From Rhynchopus euleeides (lineage: Eukaryota; Euglenozoa; Diplonemea; Diplonemida; Diplonemidae), in NCBI GenBank assembly GCA_963210315.1, contig OY723255.1, positions 2,108,001 through 2,172,000 of the forward strand: a DNA stretch of 64,000 nt, written 5' to 3'. How positions within the stretch are numbered: the stretch's first letter is position 1; every line of letters starts with the position of its first letter. Shown one piece after another: positions 38,836-49,271 of this stretch. Both the position numbers and the translations under genes were made by a program. The notes beneath the pieces are model-generated. The model had not been told where the DNA came from. It was given only the letters and a program-made list of their open reading frames with translations, and ran no database searches.

Positions 38836-40026
38836 ATGGATGTGACTGTTCGTCATGCCGAGACCGGTGTCAGCTGTGTCGTCGGAGTTCCGGAAGGCGG
38901 GACCGTGGTCGGGCTGAAGGAGGATGCGCTGGAGGAGATGTTCCCGGGTTCTATCAACAACGCATCCCGTGAGGCTGCATGCGTGGCAGCACACATCGAA
39001 GGGTGTGAGGAGGAGCTGGACGATGAAGAGCGCGTTGCCGACACGGGTCTGGAGGACGGGGGTGCTGTCAAGCTCGTCCCACGCTGGCCCAACCTCAAGG
39101 TCCCCGCTGTCTACGACAGTACGCGTGGCAACAGAAAGGATGCCAACTTGCTCACCCTGAGCACTCCCTCACACGTCGTTGCCCGACACACACCCCAATC
39201 ATCGCCACCCCAGGCAGGCTGGACAACTCAAGCCATGGATGTGACTGTTCGTCATGCCGAGAGCGGTGTCAGCTGTGTCGTCGGAGTTCCGGAAGGCGGG
39301 ACCGTGGTCAGGCTGAAGGCGGATGCGCTGGAGGAGATGTTCCCGGGTTCTATCAACGCATCCCGTGGGGCTGAGAACGTGGCAGTACACATCGAAGGGT
39401 GTGAGGAGGAGCTGGACGATGGAGAGCGCGTTGCCGACACGGGTCTGGAGGACGGGGGTGCTGTCAAGCTCGTTCCACGCTGGCCCACAGTCAAGGCCCC
39501 CGCAGTCTACTCACCTCCGCATGACAGCTCCAGCAACTGCATCACACTGTCGAGGTGTGGGGCGCTGTGTGCTGTGGGTGATTTCAACGGACACATCACT
39601 GTGTTCGACACCATCAACGCTGCTGTGGTGGCGGACTTCTCGCACGGCAATCGCCATGTTCGTTGCACAGCGTTCTCAGTATGTGGCACGTGGTTGGCAA
39701 CGTGCTCTCGTGACGGCACCAGCTGCGTGTGGCTGACAGCAACATGGGAGAAGGTGTGCACGCTGGACCATCGCGACACAGAGATATTCAGTGCAGCGTG
39801 GACACACTGCGGACGTCTGGTTTCCGGAGACAACAGCAAGAACGTGCGTGTGTGGGACTTGAAGGGCACACCGAGCGCCACAGTGCTGGAGGGGCACGGC
39901 GAGTCTGTTCATGGCATTGCTGTGTCGAACACGACGATTTTCAGCGGTTCGTATGACGACAGCATCCGTGTGTGGGACATCAGACCCTCACGCACACACA
40001 CACCCTGGATGGCCATACTGATGTAG
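38836..40026 (+). CDS. Tandem UBL-UBL-WD40 ORF, frameshifted, 396 aa
   Basis: The first UBL (38836-~39100; VGLKEDALEEMF is a variant) is followed by a stub of blade 1 (AVYDSTRGNRKD), a ~30-residue Ser/Pro linker, and then a second full UBL starting at the family Met (39235) with blades 1-4. At about 39980 the family sequence ACATCAACACCCTCAC reads ACATCAGACCCTCAC, a 1-nt loss. The frame then ends RPSRTHTPWMAILM at 40026. It looks like one UBL-WD40 gene inserted into, or recombined with, the start of another, because the second copy carries its own start codon. It could still make a protein with two UBLs and four blades, which would not close a normal propeller. Confidence 0.72.
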   Translation: MDVTVRHAETGVSCVVGVPEGGTVVGLKEDALEEMFPGSINNASREAACVAAHIEGCEEELDDEERVADTGLEDGGAVKLVPRWPNLKVPAVYDSTRGNRKDANLLTLSTPSHVVARHTPQSSPPQAGWTTQAMDVTVRHAESGVSCVVGVPEGGTVVRLKADALEEMFPGSINASRGAENVAVHIEGCEEELDDGERVADTGLEDGGAVKLVPRWPTVKAPAVYSPPHDSSSNCITLSRCGALCAVGDFNGHITVFDTINAAVVADFSHGNRHVRCTAFSVCGTWLATCSRDGTSCVWLTATWEKVCTLDHRDTEIFSAAWTHCGRLVSGDNSKNVRVWDLKGTPSATVLEGHGESVHGIAVSNTTIFSGSYDDSIRVWDIRPSRTHTPWMAILM

Positions 40027-40364
40027 TGACCGGCGTCGATCTGCTCAGAGACGAGCAGCACCTGGTGTCGTGCTCTTTAGACAACTCACTCAAGGTGTGG
40101 TGCACAACCACCCTCAGCTGCCTGCGTACTGTGCAAGGGGACAACTATCCCTTCGGACTTGCTGTGTCACAGCCAGGTGATGTTGTTGCTGTGGGCCATG
40201 GTTACACAACCACCACACTGTACCGCCTCAGCACAGGTGAGTATCTGGGGAAGGTGGACACACACGGCAATAGCCTTGCTCTCAGCCCCTGCGGGAGGTG
40301 GGTCTTTACAGAAACAATACGTGCTTCTGTCTCTGTGTGTGCTGTGTCTTCTGTTTTGCCCTGA
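38836..40364 (+). pseudogene. UBL-WD40 gene with 1-nt deletion, blades 5-7 out of frame
   Basis: After the frameshift near 39980, the second frame carries THTLDGHTDVVTGVDLL, the blade-5 motif CSLDNSLKVW, blade 6 and blade 7, ending CAVSSVLP with TGA at 40364. The remaining blades have no other stops, so the lesion is recent, or a sequencing error is possible. Confidence 0.78.
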
Positions 40365-40714
40365 GCGCAGTGTCCCGTACCCCTGTTTCCCTCCCTTGCA
40401 TGATTGATGACGATTTTTGGTGGAAGTTGAAGTTGACCCAAAACAAGCCGCCTTTTTGGCGTCGCCCAGCACTCGCACCACCATCGACCCGAAGCGAACA
40501 ATGCAAAAACCATCTGTGAGGAAGATCCGAGGTAGTGCTGCTGAATTTTTTTTTGGAGTTGTGCTAACAACGCAGGAAACTTTGCTATGCAGATCATGCA
40601 GGACACACCACACCCGCAGCAGGCGTGTGGGGTGTTCTCGCGATCGACGAATACCCGCTGGTTCTTCTCTCCCCTTTCTGATTTGCAGACACAAAGTTTC
40701 TGCGCTTGCCTTCT
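40365..40714. other. Intergenic with acceptor-like repeat
   Basis: 40635-40700 (CGCGATCGACGAATACCCGC, TCTGATTTGCAGACACAAAG) matches 24097-24160. No gene is seen. Confidence 0.45.
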
Positions 40715-40840
40715 AGCCTCCCTAACGCAGCACTCTCTGACCCCTGCTCTGTTTGGAGGTAGCGCGTCTGAGATGAGAAGAAGGCAAAGGGCAAAATGAT
40801 TGATGCAGTGCTCTGTCTCTGCAGACCGCCCCCCCCCCCA
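40715..40840 (+). repeat. Leader-type repeat (family L) upstream of ATP-citrate lyase
   Basis: GCAGCACTCTCTGACCCCTG, GTCTGAGATGAGAAGAAGGC and TCTGTCTCTGCAGACCGCCC are present. The same repeat precedes UBL-WD40 genes, so it is not specific to that family. Confidence 0.7.
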
Positions 40841-40982
40841 CACACACATTCGACATGTGCACGGTGCTTCTCTTCCACAGACGCCACACTTGCACCTACA
40901 CACGACCCACTTTGCTGGACTCAACGTTCGCAATCCCATGAACTCATCTATTGGGTTACCCACCACACGCAGGTGCACATCC

Positions 40983-41019
40983 CTTTCCCCCTCGCCCCTT
41001 TCCTCCGCTTCTTCTCCAG
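40983..41019 (+). promoter_or_regulatory. Polypyrimidine tract and CAG acceptor
   Basis: About 35 nt of C and T end in CTTCTCCAG at 41019, 6 nt before ATG 41026. No coding exon is needed upstream. This is the clearest trans-splice-acceptor-like site in the window. Confidence 0.6.
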
Positions 41020-41025
41020 ATCAAG

Positions 41026-44000
41026 ATGTCAGCGAAGGCAATTCGTGAATACGACGGGAAGCGCCTGCTGAGCGAGTTCCTCGCACGGCACGGCGGGGCG
41101 TGGGAGGCGAAGCAGGTGCTGATCACCCCCGAGACAGACATCGAGGCGCTGGCTGCCACGCACCCGTGGCTGACGGAGTCGAAGCTGGTTGCCAAGCCCG
41201 ACCAGCTGATCAAGCGGCGCGGCAAGGGCGGGCTGATCCTGCTGAACGCCGACTGGGCAGATGCAAAGGTGTGGGTGCAGGAGCGGATGAACAAGGAGGT
41301 GGTGGCCGACAGCGTGACGGCCCCGCTGAACCACTTCCTCGTGGAGCCGTTCCTGCCGCACACGCAGGACCAGGAGGTGTACATCTGCATCCAGTCCACG
41401 CGCAACGGGGAGGAGTTCATGTTCTGCAGGGACGGGGGTGTGGATGTCGGGGATGTGGACGCGAAGGCAAAGCGCTACACCAACGTGATCGGGGCGCGCC
41501 CGACAGAGGGGCAGCTGTCGGAGGCGCTGCTGGCGGACGTGGGTGAGGAGTCGCGCGCGTCACTGGCGAAGTTCCTGGTGAACCTGTTCAACCTGTTCAC
41601 GGAGTACCACTTCGTGTACCTGGAGATCAACCCCCTGGTGGTGATGGGCGGGGCGTGCTTCCCCCTCGACATGGCGGCCAAGATCGACGAGGCCGCACAC
41701 TTCCTGTGCGAGAAGGCGTGGGGCAACCTTGACTTCCCTGCCCCCTTCGGGCGTGCGCCGCACCCGGAGGAGGACTTCATCAAGTCGCTGGACGCGAAGA
41801 CGGGGGCGTCGCTGAAGCTGACGATCCTGAACCCCGAGGGGCGGGTGTGGCTGATGGTGGCGGGCGGCGGGGCGTCCGTGATCTACGCCGACACGGTGAC
41901 GGACCTGGGGTTCGCGTCGGAGCTCGCCAACTACGGGGAGTACAGCGGTGCGCCGAACGAGACGCTGACGTACGAGTACGCGAAGACGGTGCTGCGGCTG
42001 ATGACAGCGCACCCCGACAAGGAGGGGCGCGACAAGGTGCTCATCATCGGGGGCGGGATTGCGAACTTCACGGACGTGGCCGCCACCTTCAAGGGGATTG
42101 TGCGCGCGCTGACGGAGTTCCGCGACAAGCTCGCAGGGGTGAACGCAAAGATCTGGGTGCGCCGTGCAGGACCCAACTGGCAGGAGGGGCTGAAGATGAT
42201 GCGGGCGACGGCGAAGAACCTGGACCTGCCGATCCACGTGCACGGGCCCGAGACCCACATGACGGCGGTGGTGTCGTACGCCCTGGGGCTGAGCGAGCCG
42301 AAGCAGCTCGGGCACGTCGACCCCATCTCGCAGGGCTACGGGCCCAGCGAGCAGCTGGCCGACCAGGGGCAGTTCACGTCGGCGACGCGCGCCGTCGTGT
42401 TCGGTATGCAGCTGCAGGCCGTGCAGCAGATGCTGGACTTCGACTTCCTGTGCAAGCGGGAGAAGCCGTCTGTCGCGGCAATCGTGTTCCCCTTCTCGGG
42501 GGACCACTCGCAGAAGGTGTACTGGGGTGGGCAGGAGATCATGCTGCCCTGCTACCAGAAGCTGGAGACGGCGCTGCGCGTCCACCCCGACGTGAGCGTC
42601 TTCATCAACTTCGCGTCGTTCCGCTCCGCCTACCAGTCGACGAAGGAGGCGCTCGGGTTCTCTGGGCAGATCAAGACTGTCGCCGTCATTGCGGAGGGTG
42701 TGCCCGAGCAGCAGACGCGCATGCTGGTGCGCGAGGCGGAGCAGAAGCAGGTCAACTTCGTGGGGCCTGCCACCGTGGGCGGGCTGCAGCCGGGTGCGTT
42801 CCGTATCGGGAACACGGGCGGGGCGATCGAGAACATCGTGTCGTGCAAGCTGTACCGCCCCGGGTCCGTGGGGTACGTGTCGAAGTCGGGCGGGATGTCG
42901 AACGAGCTGAACAACATTGTGGCGCGCAACACGGACGGCGTTGCCGAGGGGCTGGCCATCGGCGGGGACCGCTACCCGGGGACGCGCTTCCTCGACGTGC
43001 TGCTGCGCTACGAGGCGAACCCAAACATCAAGATGCTGGTCCTGCTGGGCGAGGTGGGTGGTACAGATGAGTACGACGTGTGCGAGGCGATGAAGGCGGG
43101 GCGCATCACAAAGCCTGTGGTGGCCTGGTGCGTGGGAACGTGTGCGAAGTGCTTCAGCTACGAGGTGCAGTTCGGGCACGCCGGTGCGCTGGCGCGCAGC
43201 AACCTGGAGACGGCGGCGGCGAAGAACGCCGCGATGGCCGAGGCCGGGGCACGTGTGCCGTCGAGCTTCGACACCTTCGGGGAGACGATCAACGTTGTCT
43301 TCAAGGAGCTGCTGGAGCGCCGCATTGTGAACCCGCAGCCGGAGCCTGAGCCGCCGCAGGTGCCGATGGACTACGCGTGGGCCAAGAAGCTGGGGCTGGT
43401 CCGCAAGCCTGCCGCCTTCATGTCGTCCATTGTGGACGAGCGCGGCGACGAGGTGACCTACGCGGGCGTGCCGATCAGCAAGGTGTTCGCGGAGGACATG
43501 GGGCTGGGCGGCGTGCTGTCGCTGCTGTGGTTCCGCCGCAGGCTCCCTGCCTACGCCTCGAAGTTCATCGAGATGGTGCTGATGGTCACGGCAGACCACG
43601 GGCCTGCCGTCAGCGGGGCGCACAACACCATCGTCACAGCACGTGCTGGCAAGGACCTCGTGTCGTCGCTGTGCTCGGGGCTGCTGACCATCGGACCCCG
43701 TTTCGGCGGCGCCCTGGACGACAGCGCGGAGATGTTCGCGAAGGCGTTCGACACGGGGATGACGGCGGAGGGGTTCGTGCGCCAGATGCGCGACGAGAAC
43801 AAGCTGATCATGGGGATCGGGCACAAGCTGAAGTCGATCCACAACCCGGACATGCGCGTCACGATTGTGAAAGATTTTGCGAAGGCGCACTTCCCGAGCA
43901 CGGAGGTCCTCGACTTCGCGCTGGATGTGGAGCAGGTGACGACGAAGAAGAAGAGCAACCTGATCCTGAACGTCGACGGGTGCATTGCGTGCGCCTTCGT

Positions 44001-44214
44001 CGACCTGCTGCGCAGCTGCGGCGCCTTCACCCGCGAGGAGGCGGACGACGCCATCACCAACGGGACGCTGAACGGGCTGTTTGTGATGGGGCGTACGTGC
44101 GGGTTCATCGGCCACTTCCTCGACCAGAAGCGCCTGAAGCAGGGGCTGTACCGCCACCCCGTCGACGACATCAACTACATCAACGAGGGCCTGTCGGACG
44201 ACAGGTCGCTGTGA
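41026..44214 (+). CDS. ACLY: ATP-citrate lyase, fused single-chain form, 1062 aa
   Basis: This enzyme cleaves citrate with CoA and ATP to acetyl-CoA and oxaloacetate in the cytosol, supplying lipid synthesis. Residues 1-~240 are the ATP-grasp/succinyl-CoA-synthetase-beta-like part (REYDGKRLL, GKGGLILLNADW, YLEINPLVV). A Rossmann CoA-binding part and the SCS-alpha-like region follow (SKSGGMSNELNN), with the phosphohistidine His718 in FGHAGA. The C-terminal citryl-CoA lyase domain has DHGPAVSGAHN (Asp857, His858), GIGHKLKSI (His933) and NVDGCIA (Asp984). It is about the length of the animal enzyme (about 1100), i.e. the fused rather than the two-gene plant or fungal type. It is an intronless 3.2-kb frame. 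The start at 41026 was chosen from the family N-terminus and the acceptor 6 nt upstream, not the in-frame ATG at 40951. I see no defect. Confidence 0.97.
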   Translation: MSAKAIREYDGKRLLSEFLARHGGAWEAKQVLITPETDIEALAATHPWLTESKLVAKPDQLIKRRGKGGLILLNADWADAKVWVQERMNKEVVADSVTAPLNHFLVEPFLPHTQDQEVYICIQSTRNGEEFMFCRDGGVDVGDVDAKAKRYTNVIGARPTEGQLSEALLADVGEESRASLAKFLVNLFNLFTEYHFVYLEINPLVVMGGACFPLDMAAKIDEAAHFLCEKAWGNLDFPAPFGRAPHPEEDFIKSLDAKTGASLKLTILNPEGRVWLMVAGGGASVIYADTVTDLGFASELANYGEYSGAPNETLTYEYAKTVLRLMTAHPDKEGRDKVLIIGGGIANFTDVAATFKGIVRALTEFRDKLAGVNAKIWVRRAGPNWQEGLKMMRATAKNLDLPIHVHGPETHMTAVVSYALGLSEPKQLGHVDPISQGYGPSEQLADQGQFTSATRAVVFGMQLQAVQQMLDFDFLCKREKPSVAAIVFPFSGDHSQKVYWGGQEIMLPCYQKLETALRVHPDVSVFINFASFRSAYQSTKEALGFSGQIKTVAVIAEGVPEQQTRMLVREAEQKQVNFVGPATVGGLQPGAFRIGNTGGAIENIVSCKLYRPGSVGYVSKSGGMSNELNNIVARNTDGVAEGLAIGGDRYPGTRFLDVLLRYEANPNIKMLVLLGEVGGTDEYDVCEAMKAGRITKPVVAWCVGTCAKCFSYEVQFGHAGALARSNLETAAAKNAAMAEAGARVPSSFDTFGETINVVFKELLERRIVNPQPEPEPPQVPMDYAWAKKLGLVRKPAAFMSSIVDERGDEVTYAGVPISKVFAEDMGLGGVLSLLWFRRRLPAYASKFIEMVLMVTADHGPAVSGAHNTIVTARAGKDLVSSLCSGLLTIGPRFGGALDDSAEMFAKAFDTGMTAEGFVRQMRDENKLIMGIGHKLKSIHNPDMRVTIVKDFAKAHFPSTEVLDFALDVEQVTTKKKSNLILNVDGCIACAFVDLLRSCGAFTREEADDAITNGTLNGLFVMGRTCGFIGHFLDQKRLKQGLYRHPVDDINYINEGLSDDRSL

Positions 44215-44961
44215 TTTGGTGAGTTGTGTGCCTCCCACCCCTCCGTCCCACCCCCGCGCATCTCTCCGAACGAGGCTCCAACGGAGCAAAAAGAATTCGA
44301 ACAACAGAACGTCCACCTCAACTCACGCGCGCTTTCGGCAAAAGCTGCATCCCTTCCTACTGAGGGTCAAAACACCGTGATGGCACAGCCAACTCCGTGA
44401 CCTTTTTTTCTCGCTTTAATTCTACTTCACTCCAACCCCCCCCCCCCCTGCAACAGGCACCCGTGCATCCCCCCGATGCACCCTTCCATGAACTGCTGAA
44501 GTGCAACCGTGTCAACAGCCCCTCACGCGGACATGGTGACCTGGTCAAGGCTTTGTGTCCCAGGCCTGTCAATGTTCAGACTGGTCACGCCGCTGACTAG
44601 GCCACTGTGCACTGCCCTTCAATTTGAGTGTTGGGGGCCTTCTCTCTGTGCCAAAGTGTGCCAGGCTGCAACCTATAGTGTGAGGCGGCACACCTTTCTT
44701 CACTTTGTAGTTTGCTGTGTTGGATTAGCGGACCAAGGAAACATTGGGCCAAAGTGTGCCAGAGCTGCAATCTATAGTGTGAGGCAGCTCACCTTTCTTC
44801 ACTTCAGAGCGAAGGCCCTCAGTGAAGTGAGTGTGGGTGGTGGTGGTGGTGGGGGCAATGGGAAATGGGAAATGCCCTTTTTTGTCCCTCCTCTGAGATT
44901 GCCATCGCCTTTCACCCCCCTCGCTATAGCACTGCATCTCAGACACAACCTGCACAACGAT
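44215..44961. other. 3' flank of ACLY with 63-bp tandem pair
   Basis: GCCAAAGTGTGCCAGGCTGC to CACCTTTCTTCACTT occurs at about 44650-44706 and again at about 44751-44806. A C tract lies at 44440-44450. No gene is recognised. Confidence 0.6.
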
Positions 44962-47257
44962 CACGGTGGCCTGGTCAGCTGACTGACCAGGTTTTGACCA
45001 GGTCCAAATCTGACCAGGTCATGACCAAATCTGACCTGGTCATGACCAGGTATGACCTGGTCATGACCATGTCATACCTGGTCATGACCAGGTCATTTTC
45101 ACCCATTTTAACCGGGGGGAACATGTTGAGTGGCCAAGCAGGGGGAACAGTTTGCATATTCCGGACTCTCTCCGGCCGTTGTGGAAAGTATGAGTCAAAA
45201 GGGTTCAACCATACCCCGAGTCGAGAAAGAAGTCGAAGCTTGAATCATGTTGGGCACAAGGGGAAAATGGTCAAAATTGGCCCAAAATTACCAATAAAAT
45301 ATGCTGCAGTGCAGGGGGGTGGCGGGGGAGGGGAGGGTGGGGTCGGCGACGAAACTTGATGATCAGCAGCTTTGGCCCAAAATTACCAAAAAGGAATGAG
45401 GCCCCCTACCCAGGTTCCCTGCCCGCCTGGACGCACTCAAGTGCCTCACACCGGGTCCCTCCCCCTGGTGGTATCCCAAAAAAATGTCGAGGAGGTCTGC
45501 ATCATCCCAGGCCACGCAGAAGGCGTCGAGCTGTTTCACAGCAGCCTCGCGGCGCTGTTTGAAAAGCCATCGCACCACCCACTTTGACAAGGAGTGGGGC
45601 AGGAAGCTGACACGGAGTGAAGAGGCCGACAAGAAGAAGGCCAGGACACTACCCGCAGTCTACTCCATGCGTGTCTCTGGCAACGCGCGTCGGAGGCGGC
45701 ATGAAGCGCCTCACGAGCGCCGACAAGAACTTGTCTGAGTACGAGGTGCTGACGAAAGCGGGGTGCTCGGATGAGGTGCTGGGAACCGATATGAAGAGGC
45801 TGCCCACCGCTCAAAGCGCGGTGGGCAGTACTTCTTCGAAGGCAGATGAAAAACAACTGACCCCGAACCCCCCCCCCCCCCCCCCCCATCACGCAGATCG
45901 GGAGGCATTCGATAGCAGACGCCCTCTTCTACCGGATCATCGTAGAGGTAGGTCCGGGAGCTGACGTGCCCGACGAGCACCCACCTGTCCTCGACGGATC
46001 GGTCATGACTGTCACGGTCATGAGGGACCTGCCCTACAAGAGCGAGATTCCGAATGGTCTGCACGCCCGAACGTTTCACATTCCGGATCCGTTCATTGTG
46101 GCGGTGGGGGCAACACCACAGGCAACGCAGGGGCAGGGTGTCGTGACCATCGACATCCAGTTGGTGAACGCGGTGATGAGGCAGGCGGTGGTGACAAAGA
46201 AGCCCGACCAGTGGGCGTGCCAGAGGACGAGAGTCCCATCGGCAGTGCCGTAACGGTTGACCACATCTGATTGTGACACTTTTCAAAGAGTGTAAAAGAA
46301 TGGAGAAGGGAGTGCCCTGCCTTGAATGCCTCAGGACCCTCAGGATCCTCAGAACTGCCACCTCTCCGACGAAGCGTTCGAGAGGGAGAATGGGGAGAGG
46401 AAATCGCGGGCCAGGACAACATCTGCTTGTTTCCGGGAGAGGTACCTGATGGTATTCGAGCTGGCAAACTATGCCAGTTTCGGCAACGACCCCGCAAGAA
46501 TATTCGTGTACCCTCTTGCAATACAATGTCATATCGTTGTGCGGGAAGTGCATGACAGCGGGTCCCGTATGGATGAAAAACTTCGATTCGTTTCGGCACC
46601 GTCTCAGGACTCTCGGTAGCAGTCGGGTACCCCCTGTCGGCCCGATCGATTCGCTCGGCAAGTGTTCCGATGGCTGGTTACTGACTGGCGATGCTGCCTG
46701 CAACAAACCGCGTGGTCTCCGTATTTGCCTCCGCGACAAGCAGCCGCCGATCCACACCCAGGATGCGAAGGACGGCGTGTTACGCAAGGCAGCACTGGCC
46801 TGTGAAGCCGACGACGACAACGAAGATCCCGAAGAAGAGGAAGAAGGAGAAGAATGTGAAGAAGCGGAAGAAGGCAGAAAGCTGCTGATCATAAAGTTTC
46901 GTCGCCGACCCCACCCTCCCCTCCCCCGCCACCCCCCTGCACTGCAGCATATTTTATTGGTAATTTTGGGCCAATTTTGACCATTTTCCCCTTGTGCCCA
47001 ACATGATTCAAGCTTCGACTTCTTTCTCGACTCGGGGTATGGTTGAACCCTTTTGACTCATACTTTCCACAACGGCCGGAGAGAGTCCGGAATATGCGAA
47101 TTGTCCCCCCTGCTTGGCCACTCAACATGTTCCCCCCGGTTAAAATGGGTGAAAATGACCTGGTCATGACCAGGTCATACCTGGTCAATGACCAGGTATG
47201 ACCTGGTCAAGATTTGACCAGGTTTTGACCTGGTCAGGGTCTGACCAGGCCACCGTG
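44962..47257. mobile_element. 2.3-kb element with ~390-bp terminal inverted repeats
   Basis: The ends are CACGGTGGCCTGGTCAG and its complement. The left arm 44962-45357 matches the reverse of 46894-47257. The outer ~130 bp of each arm are palindromic ACCTGGTCATGACCAGGT units, the kind of subterminal repeat that transposases bind. The interior holds a decayed ORF. No target duplication was found. Confidence 0.8.
45470..46890 (+). pseudogene. Decayed coding region of the TIR element
   Basis: Protein-like stretches in changing plus-strand frames are: EEVCIIPGHAEGVELFHSSL (from about 45486), RTLPAVYSMRVSGNAR (about 45645), GGGMKRLTSADKNLSEYEVL (about 45695), ADALFYRIIVEVGPG (about 45914), then TVTVMRDLPYKSEIPNG to VMRQAVVTKKPDQW (46010-46215), and an acidic tail (about 46810-46870). 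Frames break several times and stops intervene. I do not recognise a transposase family; DDE residues cannot be assigned. Confidence 0.4.
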
Positions 47258-47933
47258 GAGTGAACGCCCCCCCCCCCCCCCCCGCCCTCACACCCTCCAG
47301 AGGGGTTCTCTTGGATTTTTCTGTCTGATTTCGACCCACTGGCGTGACTGCTGCATCGACTTCTGCCCCTCACACTTCTACGTGCAACGCTTCTCCGTGG
47401 GAGCCGTTAATCCACCCCTTCCTTCCTTCCCCCCTCCTCCACACAGCTGCACAGCTGGGTGTTTGAGGAGAGGGGTTAGGGAAGGCGAGGGGTTTGGGGC
47501 GGTGTGCACCCACTACGGCAGCGTTACCTGCGAAAAGTGATGATCTGGGGCGAATCTTGCCTTGCCTGTCAATTGCCTCACCCTCCCCACCTCTGCCCCT
47601 TCCCAACAGCCCGTGTGGCAGTGATTGGTATCCTGCAACTGGCAGGGTTCAACAATTTGTCTTTTTTGACTTGAGATCAAACTGCAAACGAGAATATGGT
47701 CTCAAAGCGAAGGCCTTCCCTCACCGGCTGACGAGCCGTGACTGGTAGGCAGCAAGAGCCCCCCAACTGTTCCAAACCCTCCAATGGGGCCGTCGCTCGG
47801 AAGTGCAGAAAAGTGGGTCGCCTCTCAACAGAGGGGGCAGGCTGACAAACAGTTTGACACACCTAGCGAAGGGCCTCCCCAATAGAGGAGATGTTGCATT
47901 TACGGCGGATCTCGCGGAGCGAGGGGTCCCAGT
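47258..47933. other. Intergenic, no recognised gene
   Basis: A C tract lies at 47268-47283. ACGAGCCGTGAC near 47730 recurs near 13350. No gene is seen. Confidence 0.4.
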
Positions 47934-48155
47934 GAGGGGGGGGGGGGTAGGGCGGGTCGAAAGCCTGTCCCAAAATGGGGTTTTTCGACATAGCAGCCGC
48001 GGCCCTCTATTTGACCTTCTGACCCCCCAGAACCCACCATACCCCGGTTTTTGGGCCCTAGGAGTCCGATTTTCGGGCTCCCGAGCCCCGGAAAGTCGAT
48101 TTTTGATGATGTCAAAATTTTGTTCCCTATACTGCACCTCAGGGTCACGCACGGG

Positions 48156-48914
48156 TTCGCCAGTCCACTATCAGCCCATGTGCAGGCCCACTTTCTCGAC
48201 CTCCTCCACCCCTTCCTCCCCTGCGTCCTCAAGACCCTCCATAGGTGCCAATCCTGCATCTTTCGACCCTCTTCCCACTCCAGCGTCGCACCAAACTGTT
48301 GAATGCGGGCAGCCACCATCTCCTTCTCTGTATACACTGCCAGATCATGCAAAGATGCATACTGATGCAGAGTGGGAACCGTCATCAACTTGCACAGTGT
48401 GCGGTGCTTGGCTGCAAGGGACAGGCGGCACAACTGGCCACTGCTCCGACACTGAGATGCTGGTCTGGCCAACGAACTCTTTGTAAGTTGAAAGGTCTCC
48501 TCTGTCGGGAGGGGGGTTTGCGAACCAACCCTCACGACTTGCTCATGGCTTGCTGAGCAGGGCGTGCAATGACTTTCTGATTATTCAGGACGTGCATTCG
48601 AAGCCCGCGCACTTCTTCTGTGAAATGGTTGTTGCGAGAGTTGCACTGTGTGATTCCTTGATCCCCTTCCTCGCCTCAGCGTACGGAGGACGCTTGAATG
48701 TCCCGAGCATATCCTTCGCAGCGTCTTTAGCCAGTTCCACGCACTCGTCATTTACATAAGGCGCGTGCAGCATAAATACCCGGACACTGTTCTGAGACCA
48801 GGTCCCACAGGACCCTGGTCTTGAGCGCCAGAAGAGAACCTTGATGATAAGCTCGGGCTCTGCGTTGCAGCTGGGTACTCGCTGCGCTCTTCCACCTCCC
48901 TTGACTGTCTGCAT
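48156..48914 (-). pseudogene. Decayed minus-strand coding region inside the element
   Basis: Two minus-strand frames look protein-like: 48914-48585 (LIIKVLFWRSRPGSCGTWSQ, VFMLHAPYVNDECVELAKDA, PYAEARKGIKESHS) and 48535-48156 (LMTVPTLHQYASLHDLAVYT, RIQQFGATLEWEEGRKMQDW). A stop and frame change separate them. It may be the remnant of the element's own gene. The family is not recognised. Confidence 0.35.
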
Positions 48915-49271
48915 CCACAGGAGAAATGCTTCGCAGATAACGGCAGCAGTGGCAAGTGTTTAGTCGGGACAGTTTACCTGCCTTGCATTCTAAGAGAGCA
49001 TTCTCATGAGGGCATCAACACTAATGCATCACTGTCGGCTATGATGACATCCTCCCTGTTCCTGGCAGCTCCGAGTTCAATAGCAGGCCACCCAACGACT
49101 GTGTCAGATGGCAGTATTCGATGGCATCTTCTCACTGTCCGAATCGTTGGGATACGACGTTGTTTGTGGCGCGGATGAGCGGTTGCATCAGAAAATCACA
49201 GCCGCAGGATGGTGTGCGCTCGGACGTCCCAGGATGAGAGTGTTTTACTATCTGCCCGTGGCAGGCGTCCG
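48915..49271. other. Element interior, no recognised gene
   Basis: There is no repeat family or convincing frame between the decayed region and the right arm. Confidence 0.4.

Noticed and set aside
41560-44316. 918-codon open frame antisense to ATP-citrate lyase
   Set aside because: High GC at third positions keeps the antisense frame open; it shows no domain and the sense gene is certain.
45711-46892. 393-codon minus-strand ORF
   Set aside because: Its composition is a shadow of the plus-strand coding remnant, with Ser/Arg/Pro/His bias and no recognisable motif.
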